Shown here: one piece after another, positions 17,608 to 30,299 of the stretch
Numbering within the stretch: position 1 is the first letter of the stretch
Layout: each line of letters opens with the position of its first letter
Origin: Bryoerythrophyllum caledonicum
Taxonomy: Eukaryota > Streptophyta > Bryopsida > Pottiales > Pottiaceae
Length of the DNA stretch: 64,000 bases
Assembly (NCBI GenBank): GCA_963971425.1
Contig: OZ020517.1
Location: forward strand, 8,062,501-8,126,500
Reading direction: 5' to 3'
Translations under genes and position numbers: made by a program
Notes under the pieces: generated by a model
Database searches by the model: none
What the model was told of the DNA's origin: nothing
Seen by the model: only the letters and a program-made list of their open reading frames with translations

Positions 17608-18280
17608 TCCCTAAAGGACTTGGTCTTGTGCTTCATCAAAACCACCCAAAACTACCACTTTGAGAGGAGGTATTATTAGACTCATTCAAACTCCTTTTTG
17701 CTATTTTCAACCATTGAATCTTCAAGCAAACTACTACAAGAAGACATCCAAAGAATTTTGTTACCTCTAACAGTGCGGATCGAAAGATAAATGTATTTGA
17801 AGAGTGCAAAATTGTTTTTTTCCTACTGTTCTTGGACTGGCTTGACGTACCTTGACTCAAGATAATGGCATTTATTTCATTACTCATTGCGTAAGCTCGA
17901 TGGACCTATGTTCTACCTTGTGTTAAGTCATTGCACGCCAAAAATCACAAGTAATGGAGGTGTTTACAATAAGAAAAATAGACCAACAACATCTAGGGGT
18001 ACTATAAAAAGTGACCCTTTACTTAGAAAATAAATTTTATTTCTTAAATAGATAAAGAATTGTTGGATCTGATACCCTAAATGGTGAATAGAATCATTCT
18101 GTTGTGTTTTAACAATAGAAAAAAATTAATTTTCAAAGAAAGTAAAATCCTCAATTTTTGTGCGTTTTAAAGTGAAAACAATGAAGGCTGCCAAGAACTT
18201 CCCTTCACTACTACCCGCCCAAAAAAGTACAATTGTCAACTCTACATTCGCACTATTCATCTCTATAGTACCCTGCCCAG
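17608..18280. other. AT-rich intergenic stretch with TTAA-element remnants
   Basis: Begins with a further TTAA-family end. No gene supported. Confidence 0.4.
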
Positions 18281-18614
18281 CTGCCAAAGGAGTCGAGCTG
18301 CTTCTGTTTGAAGCACCACACCCTTTTTCCTTTACCAGTTAAGACAAGATTAGTAAAAAAAACTCCCCCCCTCGCCCCTCGCACCAGGCCACTTGCGGCG
18401 TCGTGCACTGTGGCGTTCGCGGTGGGGCCAGGCTGCCAGCCCGATGCCCATCACAGGCATGTTTGCGCGCGTCGTCACTGGTCACACTGCGTACTAAACT
18501 CTGATCCCACTTGTACATGAAACATCTCACGGGTGCAGGTGACGATCATCTTATTAGTAAATCACCATCTTACATGAAACAGTGGAGGCCACGAGAGTCA
18601 AAGCAAACATCTTC

Positions 18615-18827
18615 CACGTGTGGAATCGTTAGGGGATTGTATATTTAGCAGCCGGACATGAACTTATTACAACCCCGTTGACAATAACGCCATGACAATC
18701 ACTCCATGTGGGGTTAAAATTAACTAGGAGACGATCTTCGTCGCCATGATTCAGGGCCTGCTGCGGGCAAATCTATCGGCGTTCTGGAGCGCAGCTACAG
18801 TCTTCCTTAAGGTTGACACATATAAAA
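18615..18827 (+). promoter_or_regulatory. Promoter of lectin/PAN gene 1: G-box and TATA box
   Basis: A palindromic CCACGTGTGG containing the G-box CACGTG (18615-18620) lies about 200 bp upstream of TATAAAA (18821-18827). Both are kept in the paralogue (48821-48826 and 49028-49034). The start codon is about 320 bp downstream. Confidence 0.55.
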
Positions 18828-19149
18828 AGACCATGCAAAGTTGCACATTCTCGTACCACGCTCAGAGATCAGTCGAGCTGTGAGATATCAACAGTGAGTG
18901 ATCGTCCCATTTTTTTGTGTTTTGCAGTCGTACAGTGTTGCATGTTACGGTTGGACGTCGTGATTGTGATACGTTGCTTAAGTTTGGATCGTGTAAGTTG
19001 GTCGGTGTCAGTTACCTTTCTTCGTTAAGTTATATTCCTGTGTGTGAAATCGGCGGTTGACCCTCAGGGTGCGGTCTAGATGATCTCCGAGTCTGCGACA
19101 TTGCCGAAAGCAAGTGAGATTGCGTTTTGATTTGGAGATCTGTGTGTAG

Positions 19150-21044
19150 ATGGTGGCTGCAATGTGGTTCGGTGGTAGGACGGTGGTGGTGGCCATCGTC
19201 GTTCTCGCAATGGCAGGGCAACTGGTGCAGGGACAAGTTCCCTCGTGGCGCCAGACGGGGTACAGCGCCAGCGTCGACTTGACGCGGCCAGTGGGCTCGG
19301 CGGGGCGCGGCGTGGCGGTGCTGGAGTCGAACATGTTCCAGGTGTGGCTGGAGGGCGACGACCGGAACAAGTGCTCGCTGAGCGTGCGGGAGAAGTACAC
19401 GGGGCGCGGTCCGCCGTCGGAGCGCCCGCTCGACCACGGCTACCTGCTGTGGTCCGCAAACTACTACTCGCGCACCCCGGTAGGCGCCGACAAGTGCACG
19501 TTCAAGTTCACCGCGCAGGGCGACCTCCAGCTCTGGATCCTGTACCGCGGCGCAACCTCCCTCATCTGGAGCAGCAAAACCAGCGGCCAGGGTGTCACCC
19601 GGATGGCCCTCCAAACCGCCCCAGACGACGACGGGAACTTCGTACTCCTCACGGCCAGCAACAAAGCTGTCTTCCAGAGCTTCAACGTCAAGGAATGGCT
19701 CGTCCTCTCTGGTCAAAAGTTCTGGTAAACCTCCACTAAACTCTAGCACAGTCGGATATCCTTGTTGTCTTCCACCAAATCTGATTTCCCGGAGCATTTT
19801 CAGGTCCGGAGAACTTCTCAAGAGCCCCGATCAAGTCAACGTATCCGAACCGTATCCGCGCGTACTCGCCAACAGCGGCAAATACATCATGGCCATCAGG
19901 GGCGGGGACCTGCAGCTCCTCATTAACGGACCCAAACCGCAGCTTTATTGGAGCCTAAAGAGAGAAGTCGGCTTTAAGGGCGACCTCAGCAAGGTTCGAT
20001 ATGCAGGTTAGTACTGTTTTACCAAGTTGATTGGGGAGAACGGCGTACAAAACAAGTAGTTACAGAAAAAATGCATAGGATTACTACCGGTTGTCTAGAA
20101 AAACTCCCTATACAGTGGTTGGGCTAGTACATTGTGTTGGTAAAGCACAAGGAATCCAACTTATATCAGATCACATTCAACCGTCACCTGTAGATTTCTC
20201 GTGTCTTTGTTTACCCGGTTGATACTGAGGAGCTCACGTCGTAAAAGCACAACAAAAGCACGTCCCAAACATGTGAAGGCTGCCCTGTTGATCCACACGA
20301 TTGACGTTTGTGCGAGTTGGTGGACGATTGCAGAGATAGTGAAGGACAACGAGCAAGGGATCGGGCTCTTCACCGTAAGCGGCAGGCTCGTATACCGCAT
20401 AGCGGTGCCGCCGTGGGTGGTGGCGTACGGCGCCGACAAGCACTTCGGGCTGAACTTCTTCGGCAACCTCCAGTACTCCGACATGTACAAGGGCATGGCG
20501 TGGGGCGCCGTGTGGTCGGCCATCCCGAACCCGTGCAACCTGCCACTCTTATGCGGCCAGTACGGCGTGTGCACCTCGTCCATCGACAAGTTCGGCAACT
20601 CCGCCCAACGCTGCACCTGCCCCTGGGGCTTCAAGCGAGCGAGGGTTGTGGCCTCCGGCGGGTGTGTGCGTAACACGCCTGTACTGAATAAGTGTAATCA
20701 CACCAAGTACCTGGAGCTCACGGGGTACAAGAGTGCGTATCTCAGGTATGTGCATCTTCGGTGTGTGTTGTTGGTGTTCGATATCATTGAACTCGTCTCG
20801 CTAGCTGGATCCTACTGATATCATTCTCCCGGATTATTCTAACGCCTGCTATCTCACTAGGTATGTGTCGCCGACGACTGTGCGGTCTGTGGACGAGTGT
20901 AAGGCCAGCTGCTCCAAGGATTGTAACTGCGATGGAGTGTTTTACAAGGTCAAGTCGAAGAGCTGCTACAAGGTGACTCAGATCCTAACGTTGAAGAAGA
21001 CAAGTAGCAAATCCGGCATCTCAGCTTTCATCAAAGTGAAGTAG
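19150..21044 (+). CDS. Secreted bulb-lectin / EGF / PAN domain protein, gene 1
   Basis: Four exons join in frame: 19150-19724, 19804-20006, 20334-20745, 20861-21044 (457 residues); all introns are GT-AG. The N-terminus is a signal peptide (hydrophobic VVVAIVVLAMAG then VQGQVP). Residues ~30-250 resemble a B-type (mannose-binding) lectin fold with internal repeats (GNFVLLTASNKAVFQSF, GGDLQLLINGPKPQLYW). An EGF-like Cys cluster (CNLPLLCGQYGVC...CTCPWGF) follows, then a C-terminal PAN/apple-like domain (DECKASCSKDCNCDGVFY...SCYK). This is the ectodomain order of S-locus glycoproteins and G-type lectin receptors, but with no transmembrane segment or kinase. It is therefore likely an apoplastic carbohydrate-binding protein like EP1-type glycoproteins. 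The gene is far more GC-rich than its surroundings. Confidence 0.85.
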
Positions 21045-22300
21045 ACGGACCACTAATCTTCCTCATCGAAGTCAGTGTCTTTGTTAGTGGTCATAGGTCG
21101 GGGACAACGGAGAAGAAGCTTTACCCGCTCGTGGTCATGGGTCTTGGGATAGAGAGCATAGAAGGTATTTCCCTTCATATTGTGATTAATTTTTAATAGT
21201 GTCGCATGTGACACTGTCTTCCCAAAACATTCTCTATTTTACAGAACCTTTAACTGGCTGGAGCTTAAGTTTTTTTAATTAAGAGTTACTAATTTAAAAT
21301 GGATGGTTGTAACTTGTAGAGACATATTTGAGTTTTCCTGAAAGACACCAAAATACACTGGATAGGTACCCCGAATCTTAGGGTCTTATGTTAGTAACCG
21401 GGACCACATGCACATGGTGTCTTGTCTTGGGAAAAGTTTGGGAAACTATTGGTCAACCCTGTGAGAACTTAGCGTACTATGGGGGAGCTTTAGCTTGCAT
21501 AGGGTAGGGCCTAAGAACATTGTTTGCAAAGCATTTCATTGGTGTAGAAAAAGGCGATATGAAATTTCCTCACTCTTTTTTTTCCGTTTATACATCTCAT
21601 ACTACCACCATATTCCTCCACACTTGGCCATTCGGGAAGTATTTTCAGGAAAACTCTATTCTTGGCGGACGAAGTTCCTAGCTTAGCCAATTGGAATGTA
21701 GTGACATGGACTGGTCATGTGTTTAAGTCCTACTTTCGGATGTGGACTTTGCAATATAAGGTAAGCTTCCCCAAAACCAACAAAAATCCAAAGCCAACAC
21801 CTATAAAATTAGGGTTTCAACCCTCTTCCATCCCATCTCCACCTACTCAGCTCCAAATGGAGGTTTGCTATTAGTGAAGACCCTTACTTTTGGTCGTTGG
21901 TTATGGGGGTACCTACTACTAGCCACCTACTAAATATGGTTGCAAGGTTTGTTAATTCATAACTAATTCAGTTTTCATCGAAAAAATATTATATCACTTG
22001 GGTTGGAATTTTTATAATAGTATGAATATCTCCACTCTCCACATGCACATTCCTTAACTTGTCGGTTTCAGGGGCGCTTTCCTTAGTCTCCATTGACCGT
22101 GAGCTGAGGCAGTTGTTGAAGTTAAAGTTTTTTGTGTGTGCTTGTGTATCTGTCAGTCGCTAGTGAAAAGCAAGTTCTTGGTCTTACAATGCAACACTAA
22201 ATACAACGGTCCCTAACACTACGTATTCTGTGTGTGACTAAATACCAATTTTAATAGTATATTCAACTTTTGGAAATTATGGACAATGAAAATTTTACTT
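21045..22300. other. 3' flank of lectin gene 1
   Basis: Non-coding. The first ~430 bp match the flank of lectin gene 2. The block at about 21860-21960 (AATGGAGGTTTGC, GGGGGTACCTACTA) is a dispersed repeat seen inverted near 5100-5210 and related to 29520-29700. Confidence 0.5.
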
Positions 22301-22317
22301 GTTAATATTTAGTGTAG

Positions 22318-22395
22318 ATAATTGATTGTAGTATATGTTTGATAATTGATTGTAGTATATGTTTGATAATTGATTGTAGTATATTGTATGTTGAT
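22318..22395 (+). repeat. Tandem repeat, ~23-bp unit
   Basis: Unit ATTGATTGTAGTATATGTTT plus GATA, repeated about three times, followed by degenerate TATA-rich sequence to about 22700. Confidence 0.75.
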
Positions 22396-22733
22396 TGATA
22401 ATTGATTATTGTAATTGTATTATGGAATATGTTGAGTACATGTACTCTTTGATTATATTTATAATGTATTGTATATTCTTGTATTGAATGTATACATGCA
22501 AATATTGTAGTATATACTATATATGGTACAAAATATATGATATTTATAGTTTGTGCAAAATAAACACGGATTGAATACACACTGAAGTGTTGTATGCATA
22601 TTATTTATAGAGTTATAGTAGCATACTATAAATAAATACTACGGCATAGATTACTCTAGGTAGTACTACATAGTGTTATATATAGTAGATATTTTTGAAT
22701 GAATATAGTATATATTTTGTATTGCATTTGTAG

Positions 22734-24010
22734 ACATTAGAGGTTCCTTGAAAGTAAAGGGAGGTGAACACACATGTTATACCAAATCTTATAAACTTAT
22801 GATAATAACTGGGATCACATGCACATGGTGACTTGGCTTGGGAAAGGTACGGAGGAATCACTGGTCAACTTCTTGGGAACTTGGGGTACTATGAGGGAGC
22901 TTTAGCTTGCATGGGATAGGCCACAAGAGCATTGTTTGCCATTACTATTCATGCATTTCATTAGTGTAGAAATTGGGAGTATGAGCTATTTAACAAATTT
23001 CTATTTGGGTGCACAAAAAAATTTCACCATATGTGGCTCATCTGATATCCTCTCTTTCCTCTTTGGAAAGCACTTTCACAAAAGCTCTATTGGAAGTGGC
23101 AATTGAGAGGACTAATAGTAATTGTCAACCTCTTCACATGAAATTGTATTAAGGTAACACAACTATTTGTAACACAACTCTAAACATCAAATTTATTGTA
23201 CTTCATATGAGCAAACACATGTCACCTAAGAGCATTTGGCCTCCAAATTGCATGTCTCATATGACACCAATTTACATTGATCCTAAAGTTTGTTGATTAT
23301 ACACCAAAAACACTTTGAAGTTGATGATCCTAGTGTAAAGAGTGTAGAAAGGGAACATGGATTTTTATTTCCATTTTTTTAATCATTGGATCCTAAAATC
23401 ACATGATTTCAAAAATTCATAAACTTTGACCGCACAGTAGGAAGATTATAGTGGTAAAAAGGAATAAAATGTTTTTTTTCCAGCATCAAACTTTGATTTC
23501 ACTTGGTGTCACGTTCTGACGCTACAAAATGTCTAAATTTTATACCATCACGTTGAAGTTGATATGATCTTTTTGTGCATCAAATTTTTAGAGGTAGAGA
23601 ATGGGCATGACATATTCACAAATATTGTGCAACGAGTAAAGGTTCAAAATTACCAATACAATTTTTTTGTGAAGATAATAATTATGATTCAAAATGAGAA
23701 TTTGAATGGCCAATCAGAAGGGTCAAATTGAAGCTTGTAGTAGAAATATTTTAGAAAAATGTATTAAGATCTTTGAGTTTTTCGTAGTAAAAAAGAAGTT
23801 TCTTTAGTACCTTGCCTAACAATGTGTGATAATGTTTGACTTGGATTAAAAAAAAAATCTAGGCTAATGACATCAATTCACATGAGTATGTCTACTACAA
23901 TTAAGGTATGTGTGTGGTAGTATTTGCAGCAACAAGATTCAAGTGATCTAAAACGACAAATCTACAAACCTATCAGCTTCTTCAGAGCTTTTTTTCAAAA
24001 TCTACTTCAC
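22734..24010. repeat. Non-coding repeat shared with 53886-55185
   Basis: Part of the segmental duplication. No ORF of interest. Confidence 0.6.
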
Positions 24011-24013
24011 TGA

Positions 24014-24603
24014 GGGGCGGTTTACACTATAGACCAAGAGCCGTGACCAAGGAAAATGAATTAATTCCATGGTCACAATTCATGGTCACACTTCAGAAAA
24101 ATGTAATTTTTAAAGCCCTTGGGCCTCTCACTAAGTGTAAACCGAATTTGGACCGGGAGGAATGACCATGCACTAAAAAGTGGGCGTGCTTATTTTTTTA
24201 ATGAATGCCTAAAAGGGCAGTATTACCTAAAATTACAAAGAAAATAAAACAAGACAAAAAGGGTGACCGCCATTGTATTTAGAGTAACGTTGGGCCCCTC
24301 TAAAAACCAACCAAAAAAAAAAAAATCAATTAAAAAATAATAAAACGGCATTTTAGGCCCATGGTCTCCTCATTTTAGCAATGAGAGAACCCTTTTTGCC
24401 TCTCTCACCGCAAAATCCGGGGGACCCTTCAACATTATCCATTAGGCCTATTTCTAGGCCTTTTGAGGACCTCAACTCCTTTGGTCACTTTTCTTTTTTC
24501 CTTATAGTGAAAACCCAGGTCATCCCGGGACAAGTTGATGGAGCCAATCACAGATTTTAGAGGGTCATGGGACGAGTTCTTGGTCCATAGTGTAAACCGC
24601 CCC
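24014..24603. mobile_element. MITE with GGGGCGGTTTACACTA terminal inverted repeats
   Basis: 590 bp with TIRs GGGGCGGTTTACACTATAGA and the complement at the right end (CCATAGTGTAAACCGCCCC), flanked by TGA (24011-24013, 24604-24606). The paralogous segment has the uninterrupted site TTACTGAGACC near 55183, confirming the boundaries. A 3-bp duplication and G-rich TIR suggest a PIF/Harbinger-type MITE; this is inference. Confidence 0.8.
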
Positions 24604-24749
24604 TGAGACCTTTCCAATATGCTCTAATGTTGTAATCTGTAGGTATGATGTAGAGAGGGACTCTAAACAAGGCCAACTCTCACTTGCTACCATATACCCA
24701 CTTTGTCAGGTGGTCAATTTCCGGGAGGCCCCCTCAAACAATATTCCCT

Positions 24750-27071
24750 ACAGAAGAAGTAGAAGAACGCCCGTCCCCGTAGGGGGCCAGCGTGAGTAAA
24801 GTGTCCGTTCATTCCACCACTAAGTCCATGCCCACCGGGCATGGGTTAGTAGTATGGAACTACTTCCCCCTTTCGAGGGTAGACACTATGTACCTAGTAA
24901 CAAGTAACCAATATCAAAGGACCCTAGGTCCCAAAAAGTCCCAAAAGAGGGAGGGCAAGTACGGTGAAATGCAAGTGTAAGTGTAGATCTATGGAGGGGG
25001 TTGGAAGCGTCAGGAAAGAGTTGGTTGTTTTCAAGTTTACGTTTGTGTAGGAGTATCGACATAGCATGTTGAATTGCAATAATGTTAATATTTGAAAAAG
25101 TGGTTTTGATTGAGGTGATGGGGATTTTAAATGTTTCTTCAAGGGTTGTCATTGAGGGAATGAAGGTGGTGGCTCTAGCACGTGCGGTGATGACAATGAG
25201 GGGGTCTACTTTCCATCCTAGTGCTTGAATATCGTCAAGTAGTGGTTGGTATTTATTTGTTTTGTTTGCAATAGTATCCGGAGAGAATCTATCATTGCAA
25301 TATGTGAATTCAATAAATTGGATGGTGAGACTCGGGTCTATGTGGTTTGATGGGGGGTCTTTGTATGAAAGTCCTCTAATACATAGTAGGTCCGGTTTGA
25401 ATCTTGCATTACAGTGGCATCTTTGAGTATGGCAGATGCATGGTAATAGCCAAAGAGCGACCGTATTTTCTTGTGGGTTGTCATTAAAGGTTCCGGCATT
25501 CATGAGAATGAAACACCGGGATTTGGTTGATGATATAAGTAGTTTACGAATAGCCCATACGGCTTTGTTATGTCTTTTGACAATTAGTGAGTGTATATGG
25601 GGGTTTTGGCACTTGAGTAAGACATGTAGCCATGTGTCTGGGTCCGTGGTGTTGCAAATTGGACATGTAATTGTAGGAAATCTTTCTATTCCAAAGAAGA
25701 GTTGTTTGCGGGCATTACCCATGTATTGTCCGGTGCGGAATTTGATTAGGCATGTGATTTGTGGATCCATTATAATGGGGTTTTTCCAAAAATTGTTGGA
25801 CAATACGTTATGAATGTTTGGGCTGCCAATCCATTTATCAATATTGGGGAAGTTTTCTGTAATTTTTTCTAGGTTATTTACAAGATCATGTTTTTTGAGG
25901 TATTTGTCCAAGAATCGTATGGGGCCTTTATCGGGAGTTTCACCCATAGAGGGCCATTCATATCTATGAAAGTAATATGGGGTGGCATGGGCGTGTTCGT
26001 ATGGGTGTTTGGCATTCTTGTGGGTTTTTTCTCTTCCTTCCTTTGCTAGTTTGTCGGCTTGTTCATGGCCGTCGATATTAGCATGAGCTCGGACTTTGTG
26101 GAGTATAGTAATCTGTGTATGGTTTTGGAGCATTGCAACCATAGATGTAAGGATAGTTTTATCCGGGTGACTGTTGTGTAAAGTAGGGTGTTTAATGTGT
26201 GTATTATGGAGATATAATACATTTATGCAATCTGTAAAAATGTGAGCCGGTTCGTTTGGGTATTGAGTGGTGATTATTTTGAGGGTTTTGTGTATAGCCA
26301 TCATTTCGGCTCTTAGAATATTTTGGAGTCCATGTAGTCTTTTGCCTAATTTAATTTGTTTGGTTGAATTGTATATCCCATAACCGGCTTTTTCTCGGTG
26401 CCAATGTCCCGGGCTTACTTCAGTTGGTTCTTTAAAGGAGCCGTCAGTGTAGTAGCTAAAGTTGGGGTCAAATTTAAGGTCTGTATTAATTTGGTAGTAG
26501 GAGAGGGGGAGGCTTAATTCGGTAATTGGTGATGTGGAGATGTTTGTGCGAGGGATTTTAGACCATTTTTTGTTGCGGTTTACACGGGTTGAAATGAGTG
26601 TGGGAGAGGCAATTGCAGTGTATACCTTGTTAATGTTTAGATTTTTTGCTATCAAAGTGAGATGAGTGAGGTTTTCTAGAGTACTACCTATTTCTCGAGT
26701 TTGTTGATGTATACATAGGATACTCAAGGCGGGGTGTTTGTATTTGCGGTGGTATAGTGGGTTCTTTGTAGGTCATAGAGTCCGCTTCAAATAGTACTAT
26801 GATGTGAGAGTCCGGGAATGGGCCTGAGTGTGGGTTAGGGTTGTGGTACCAATGAGTGTCGGGAGTGATGATAATGGTGATGTTGTGGTTGGGATTATTA
26901 TTTGCCGCTAGGCGTGCCCAATGTGTTGCTTGTTGTGTTTCTTCTTCGTTGTGAGGGTGTGCAAGGCCTATTCCGCTCCACTTATAATCAAAAGCCTTTC
27001 CAAGAGAACCAAAAATCTTATCGCGTTTGAATGGAGAGTAAAATTTTGAGATTTTTGTGGAGCATGTAACG
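24750..27071 (-). mobile_element. 5'-truncated LINE (RNase H - zinc motif - PD-(D/E)xK nuclease)
   Basis: The insertion is flanked by imperfect 15-bp repeats AACAATATTCCCTAC and AACGATACTTCCTAC. The paralogous segment shows the empty site near 55575-55595. The 3' untranslated end (minus sense) shares ACATAGTGTCTACCCTCGAA, a GCCCGGTGGGCATGG hairpin and a TTCTTCT-rich tail with the LINE ending near 46285. The RT domain is absent, consistent with 5' truncation during target-primed reverse transcription. Confidence 0.82.
24886..26727 (-). pseudogene. LINE C-terminal polyprotein: RNase H, zinc motif, nuclease-like domain
   Basis: The 613-codon frame starts with RNase H: D in YYTDGSF, E in RAEMMAIHK, D in FTDCINVLY and D in GHEQADKLAKEG are all present. 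It continues to a CPIC...WLHVLLKC zinc motif (CxxC-H-C). A terminal domain has KPDLLC, then IQFIEFTYCNDRF, then KTNKYQPLL and VDPLIVI. That spacing matches the PD-(D/E)xK restriction-like endonucleases at the C-terminus of R2-type LINEs. Upstream (27094-26684), a second frame carries the preceding segment (KRDKIFGSLGKAFDYKW...), so there is one frameshift near 26725. LINEs with both RNase H and a restriction-like nuclease are uncommon; the Dualen/RandI group of green algae is the known precedent. Confidence 0.75.
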
Positions 27072-27473
27072 ATACTTCCTACACATATCTGCACCTTTAA
27101 GAAATTATAATCTTGAGAACAATTTCAGCTTCCCGACTGATAAGAATCAAGGAATTCTCAGCTTGATGATTAACAAACCCCAAATGTGATCAACTTTGAA
27201 CACTTAAACTTTTGCTTCCAGAACCAGATTACCACATCGAGTGGGAGAATCACCATATCCACACCTTGCCATCCCATCTTTTGAAGCTTCTAATCTTGAG
27301 TGCCAATGGGGCTGCATAGGGCCTCAACAATTGGTGGTGGGCCCCACTAAACATAAATTAAATTTGGATGTAATTTTCAAAAGTGGAAATTGCCTGTCAC
27401 TAGGAATGCAAAGAGAGCACACACGAAACGCATGGAGAACCTATAGAGAACACACAAAGAATGCAAGGGGCAC
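27072..27473. other. Duplicated flank between LINE and retroelement fragment
   Basis: Matches 55590-55884 of the second segmental copy. No gene supported; the 80-codon ORF at 27241 is not conserved in the paralogous copy. Confidence 0.5.
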
Positions 27474-27732
27474 TGTTGTGTAATGAAAGATCGATAAACA
27501 GAGTAGATCGAGAGTCCTAACCATTATCAAATGAACAAAAAACATACACTAAAATAAGTATACGTAGTATACAAGTGTAGTGCATAACTAATAAATCACA
27601 AGAGTAGTCAAGCGTCTCACACTCTACAAAGGAAGATTCAACGAGTGCAAGTAGTATAAGAATGCGGAGCCTTTACTAATGATAAACAATCACTTACAAG
27701 CAAAGGTAATCACTAAATACTCTCTAACTCAC
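27474..27732 (-). mobile_element. Retroelement end fragment (B2 plus part of A2)
   Basis: Reading minus: part of block A, then block B ending in ACACAACA. It is paralogous to the end of retroelement copy 2 at 55885-56152, including the neighbouring host sequence. It is therefore the duplicated, truncated remnant of the same insertion rather than an independent one. Confidence 0.8.
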
Positions 27733-27782
27733 ACCATACGTGTAGAATACTGTGGTCACTAGTGACACCTTTTGACGTTTAA

Positions 27783-28586
27783 TCCCTAAAGGCCCAATGT
27801 CCCCTCATGGAACATTTTGAGTTCCAGGAAGGTACCATGTTCTCAAATTTAGGCATGATTTTCTAAGATTTTTTCATTGAATGGCAACTTTTTATTAGCT
27901 TCTTGTAGACATATTTTTTGGAGAAATCCAACTTACAATTCAAAAGTTACAAACATTTTTAGGTAACATATACAAATAGTGTAGCGGTTTAGTGTGACCT
28001 ATAACAAATAGTGTAGCAAAACTTTAATTATCTCTAAATTCAATAGGAATTTGAGTTTTTTTTCCATTAAAAAAAAATCCTCTTGGAAAGCAAGTGGAAA
28101 TCATTGCATTTATTGTACGGATTTTTGAATTTCAAAAATAAGAGAAAGATATGATATATGCAAAACTTGCTAGTGTATTGTTAATTCTCAGCACATAGTT
28201 GCATTGCAAAATTTGTAAGGACATCTTCTATCCCTCTTCTACTTCTAAAATTTTGATGCACATGTGCATAACATGATCCTTTTTAAGTTAAAATTAGAAA
28301 ATCATAGATTGTAGTGGAAGAAGTTGCTATAGAAGGTGGTCGAAATTTCTTGAAGGTGTTTAGTATGATCTCAAGAAGAGTTTATGTCTCGCTTCAAAGG
28401 CTGATGTCTTTTAATCCATGTGGTCAAATTGAACAAAAGTCTTACCACATACATTTGTACAATCCTAGAACAAGATCCTTGAATTAGATATGTAAAAGTT
28501 GTGGTTATTTGCATTTTGGGTTGAATTCATTGAAAGTGACAGTTTTCAATGAGTTTTGGTGCTAAAATTTTGCGGTCATTTAGGGG
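27783..28586. mobile_element. Probable TTAA-family element, degenerate
   Basis: Left TTAA (27779-27782) then TCCCTAAAGGCCCAATG. The right end reads GTCATTTAGGGG followed by TTGA (decayed TTAA). No coding capacity. Confidence 0.45.
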
Positions 28587-28589
28587 TTG

Positions 28590-30060
28590 AGGGTTAAGTG
28601 TTAAAAAAAAGTTAGGCGAGAAAGTTATAAGTTTTTGATGCTTGAACACCATCAAGGCTTGTGGGAGTTGATTAGAGGTTGTTGAAAACCTTGAGGCCAA
28701 TTAGGATCGAGAAGAAATAGTTTTTGGATGGATTACCGAGACAACTAGTTCAAAGTTGCCTATGAAAATCCTTGGATGAGAAGCGCTTCAATACATCACA
28801 CGGAAAGAGGGTGCCCACTAATCTTGTAAACACTATATAACTATTATTCATTAGCGTGTTGAGAACCATACTAAAAAGTAACGTGGATCGATTATTAAAC
28901 AAGTAACTTAGTAATAATTCAATGAACCGCTCAACATGAGCTGATGGTTCTTCTTTCCTAATTTCTTTCCTAATGGGCCATTTTTCATAGACACAAGTTT
29001 ATTTACATATTTTCTTTGATGGCGATTTGGCCATTTTCAATAGTATATTCAAATTTGATTCTAAGTTCATTTAGGAATAACCCTCAAATCTAAGGCTATC
29101 CTAGCACTTGTTCAAAATCATTATCAGTAACCAATGGACAACACAACATAACATTCATTAGTTGGATGAACCTTCTTCTTTGTGATGGTGGGTAATCTAA
29201 GGCATACTTGAATTATTTTCTAAATTCAATTCTACTCTTAGTCATCTTTGGCTAAAATTGAACAAGACCATTCTATCTCTTCTCCCTTTTCTAATTTACT
29301 TCACCACCACAGTAAAATCAATGTTTAGTACAATAGTACTATATAATTTGAAAATGCTATAGAATTCTTTTCCCTTGATTAAGATTTTTACTAAGACCAC
29401 AAATATCTATACAACCGGTACTCAAATGTTGCTCGTAAAACATCTAGGGTGAACATCGTGAACATTGTTGGTAAAATCAATTCATCAAGAGTAAAAAATT
29501 AAAACATTTATGAAATCATACACGGGAACCCCCTTTGTAACCAACCTAAACCCATAACCAACAACTATAAAATTGGGGAATATTAAATTGACTTCCATGC
29601 CATTACCATCCATCCAAACAGAGATTCACGATTAGTCAAGACCTCGGCGCTTCTAGGGTACCTATTGCCATCCACCGGCTAAACACGCCAAGACACTTTG
29701 AAAATTCACATTTCATAAAAAATGATTAAACCACTTAGGTTGAAATTCTAATTCTACAGGCTATCACTGAAAAATAAATGTATTACTATTAGTTTTGTCC
29801 ATCAATATGCACATTGCTTAACCGTTAAACGTCACTAGGTGCCGCTGGTGGCCACAATATCCTTTACGTAGAATGTCGTATTTGAACATGATAAGGTTGG
29901 GATATTGAAATGACCTCCTAATGAAAGATGTTGGATGAAGAATCTTCATTTGGTGGTATCCGAAGGTGTAAGTCTTACTAAACTTTAGTACTTTTTTGGC
30001 ATTCTACGAAGTAAAATATACCCATGTATATATGGTTCTAGATTGACGTTTAAGGGTTAA
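28590..30060. other. Non-coding repeat-rich stretch
   Basis: No ORF of note. The part at 29520-29700 resembles the dispersed repeat at 21760-21930 (GGGGAATATTAAATTGACTT...GGTACCTATTGCC). Confidence 0.4.
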
Positions 30061-30299
30061 CTTGTCGGAACGGGGGGATTTACACTATACATAAGTTTCA
30101 GTGTACCGAATAGTGTATTGGACCGGGTACACAGCTAATAAGCAGACGCACATGACGACCATATGGGGCTTCATCTCCAAGATATGGTCCCTAAAAGTCC
30201 GATTTGGGCTCCTCATGCCCACACCAATTTCATGGTAAAATCTGATATGGTTCCTAACCCAACCACTTGGTTACCCTCTTCTCATTTATCTTTTTAACC

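Larger units (their letters stand above)
18281..27732 (+). repeat. Segmental duplication, copy 1 (paired with 46968-56152)
   Basis: Starts at CTGCCAAAGGAGTCGAGC and keeps the same order as the other copy: promoter and lectin/PAN gene, AT-rich flank, a repeat at 22734-23990, a shared site near 24640, and a retroelement end fragment up to CTCTCTAACTC. Copy-specific insertions here are the MITE at 24014-24603 and the LINE at 24750-27071. Confidence 0.85.

Noticed and set aside
19030-19821. Long minus-strand ORF antisense to lectin gene 1 (and its counterpart at gene 2)
   Set aside because: A shadow of the GC-rich coding strand; the plus-strand reading has signal peptide, domains and splice sites.
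22318-22395. CRISPR-like array
   Set aside because: Units are contiguous AT-rich tandem repeats without spacers, and the genome is eukaryotic.
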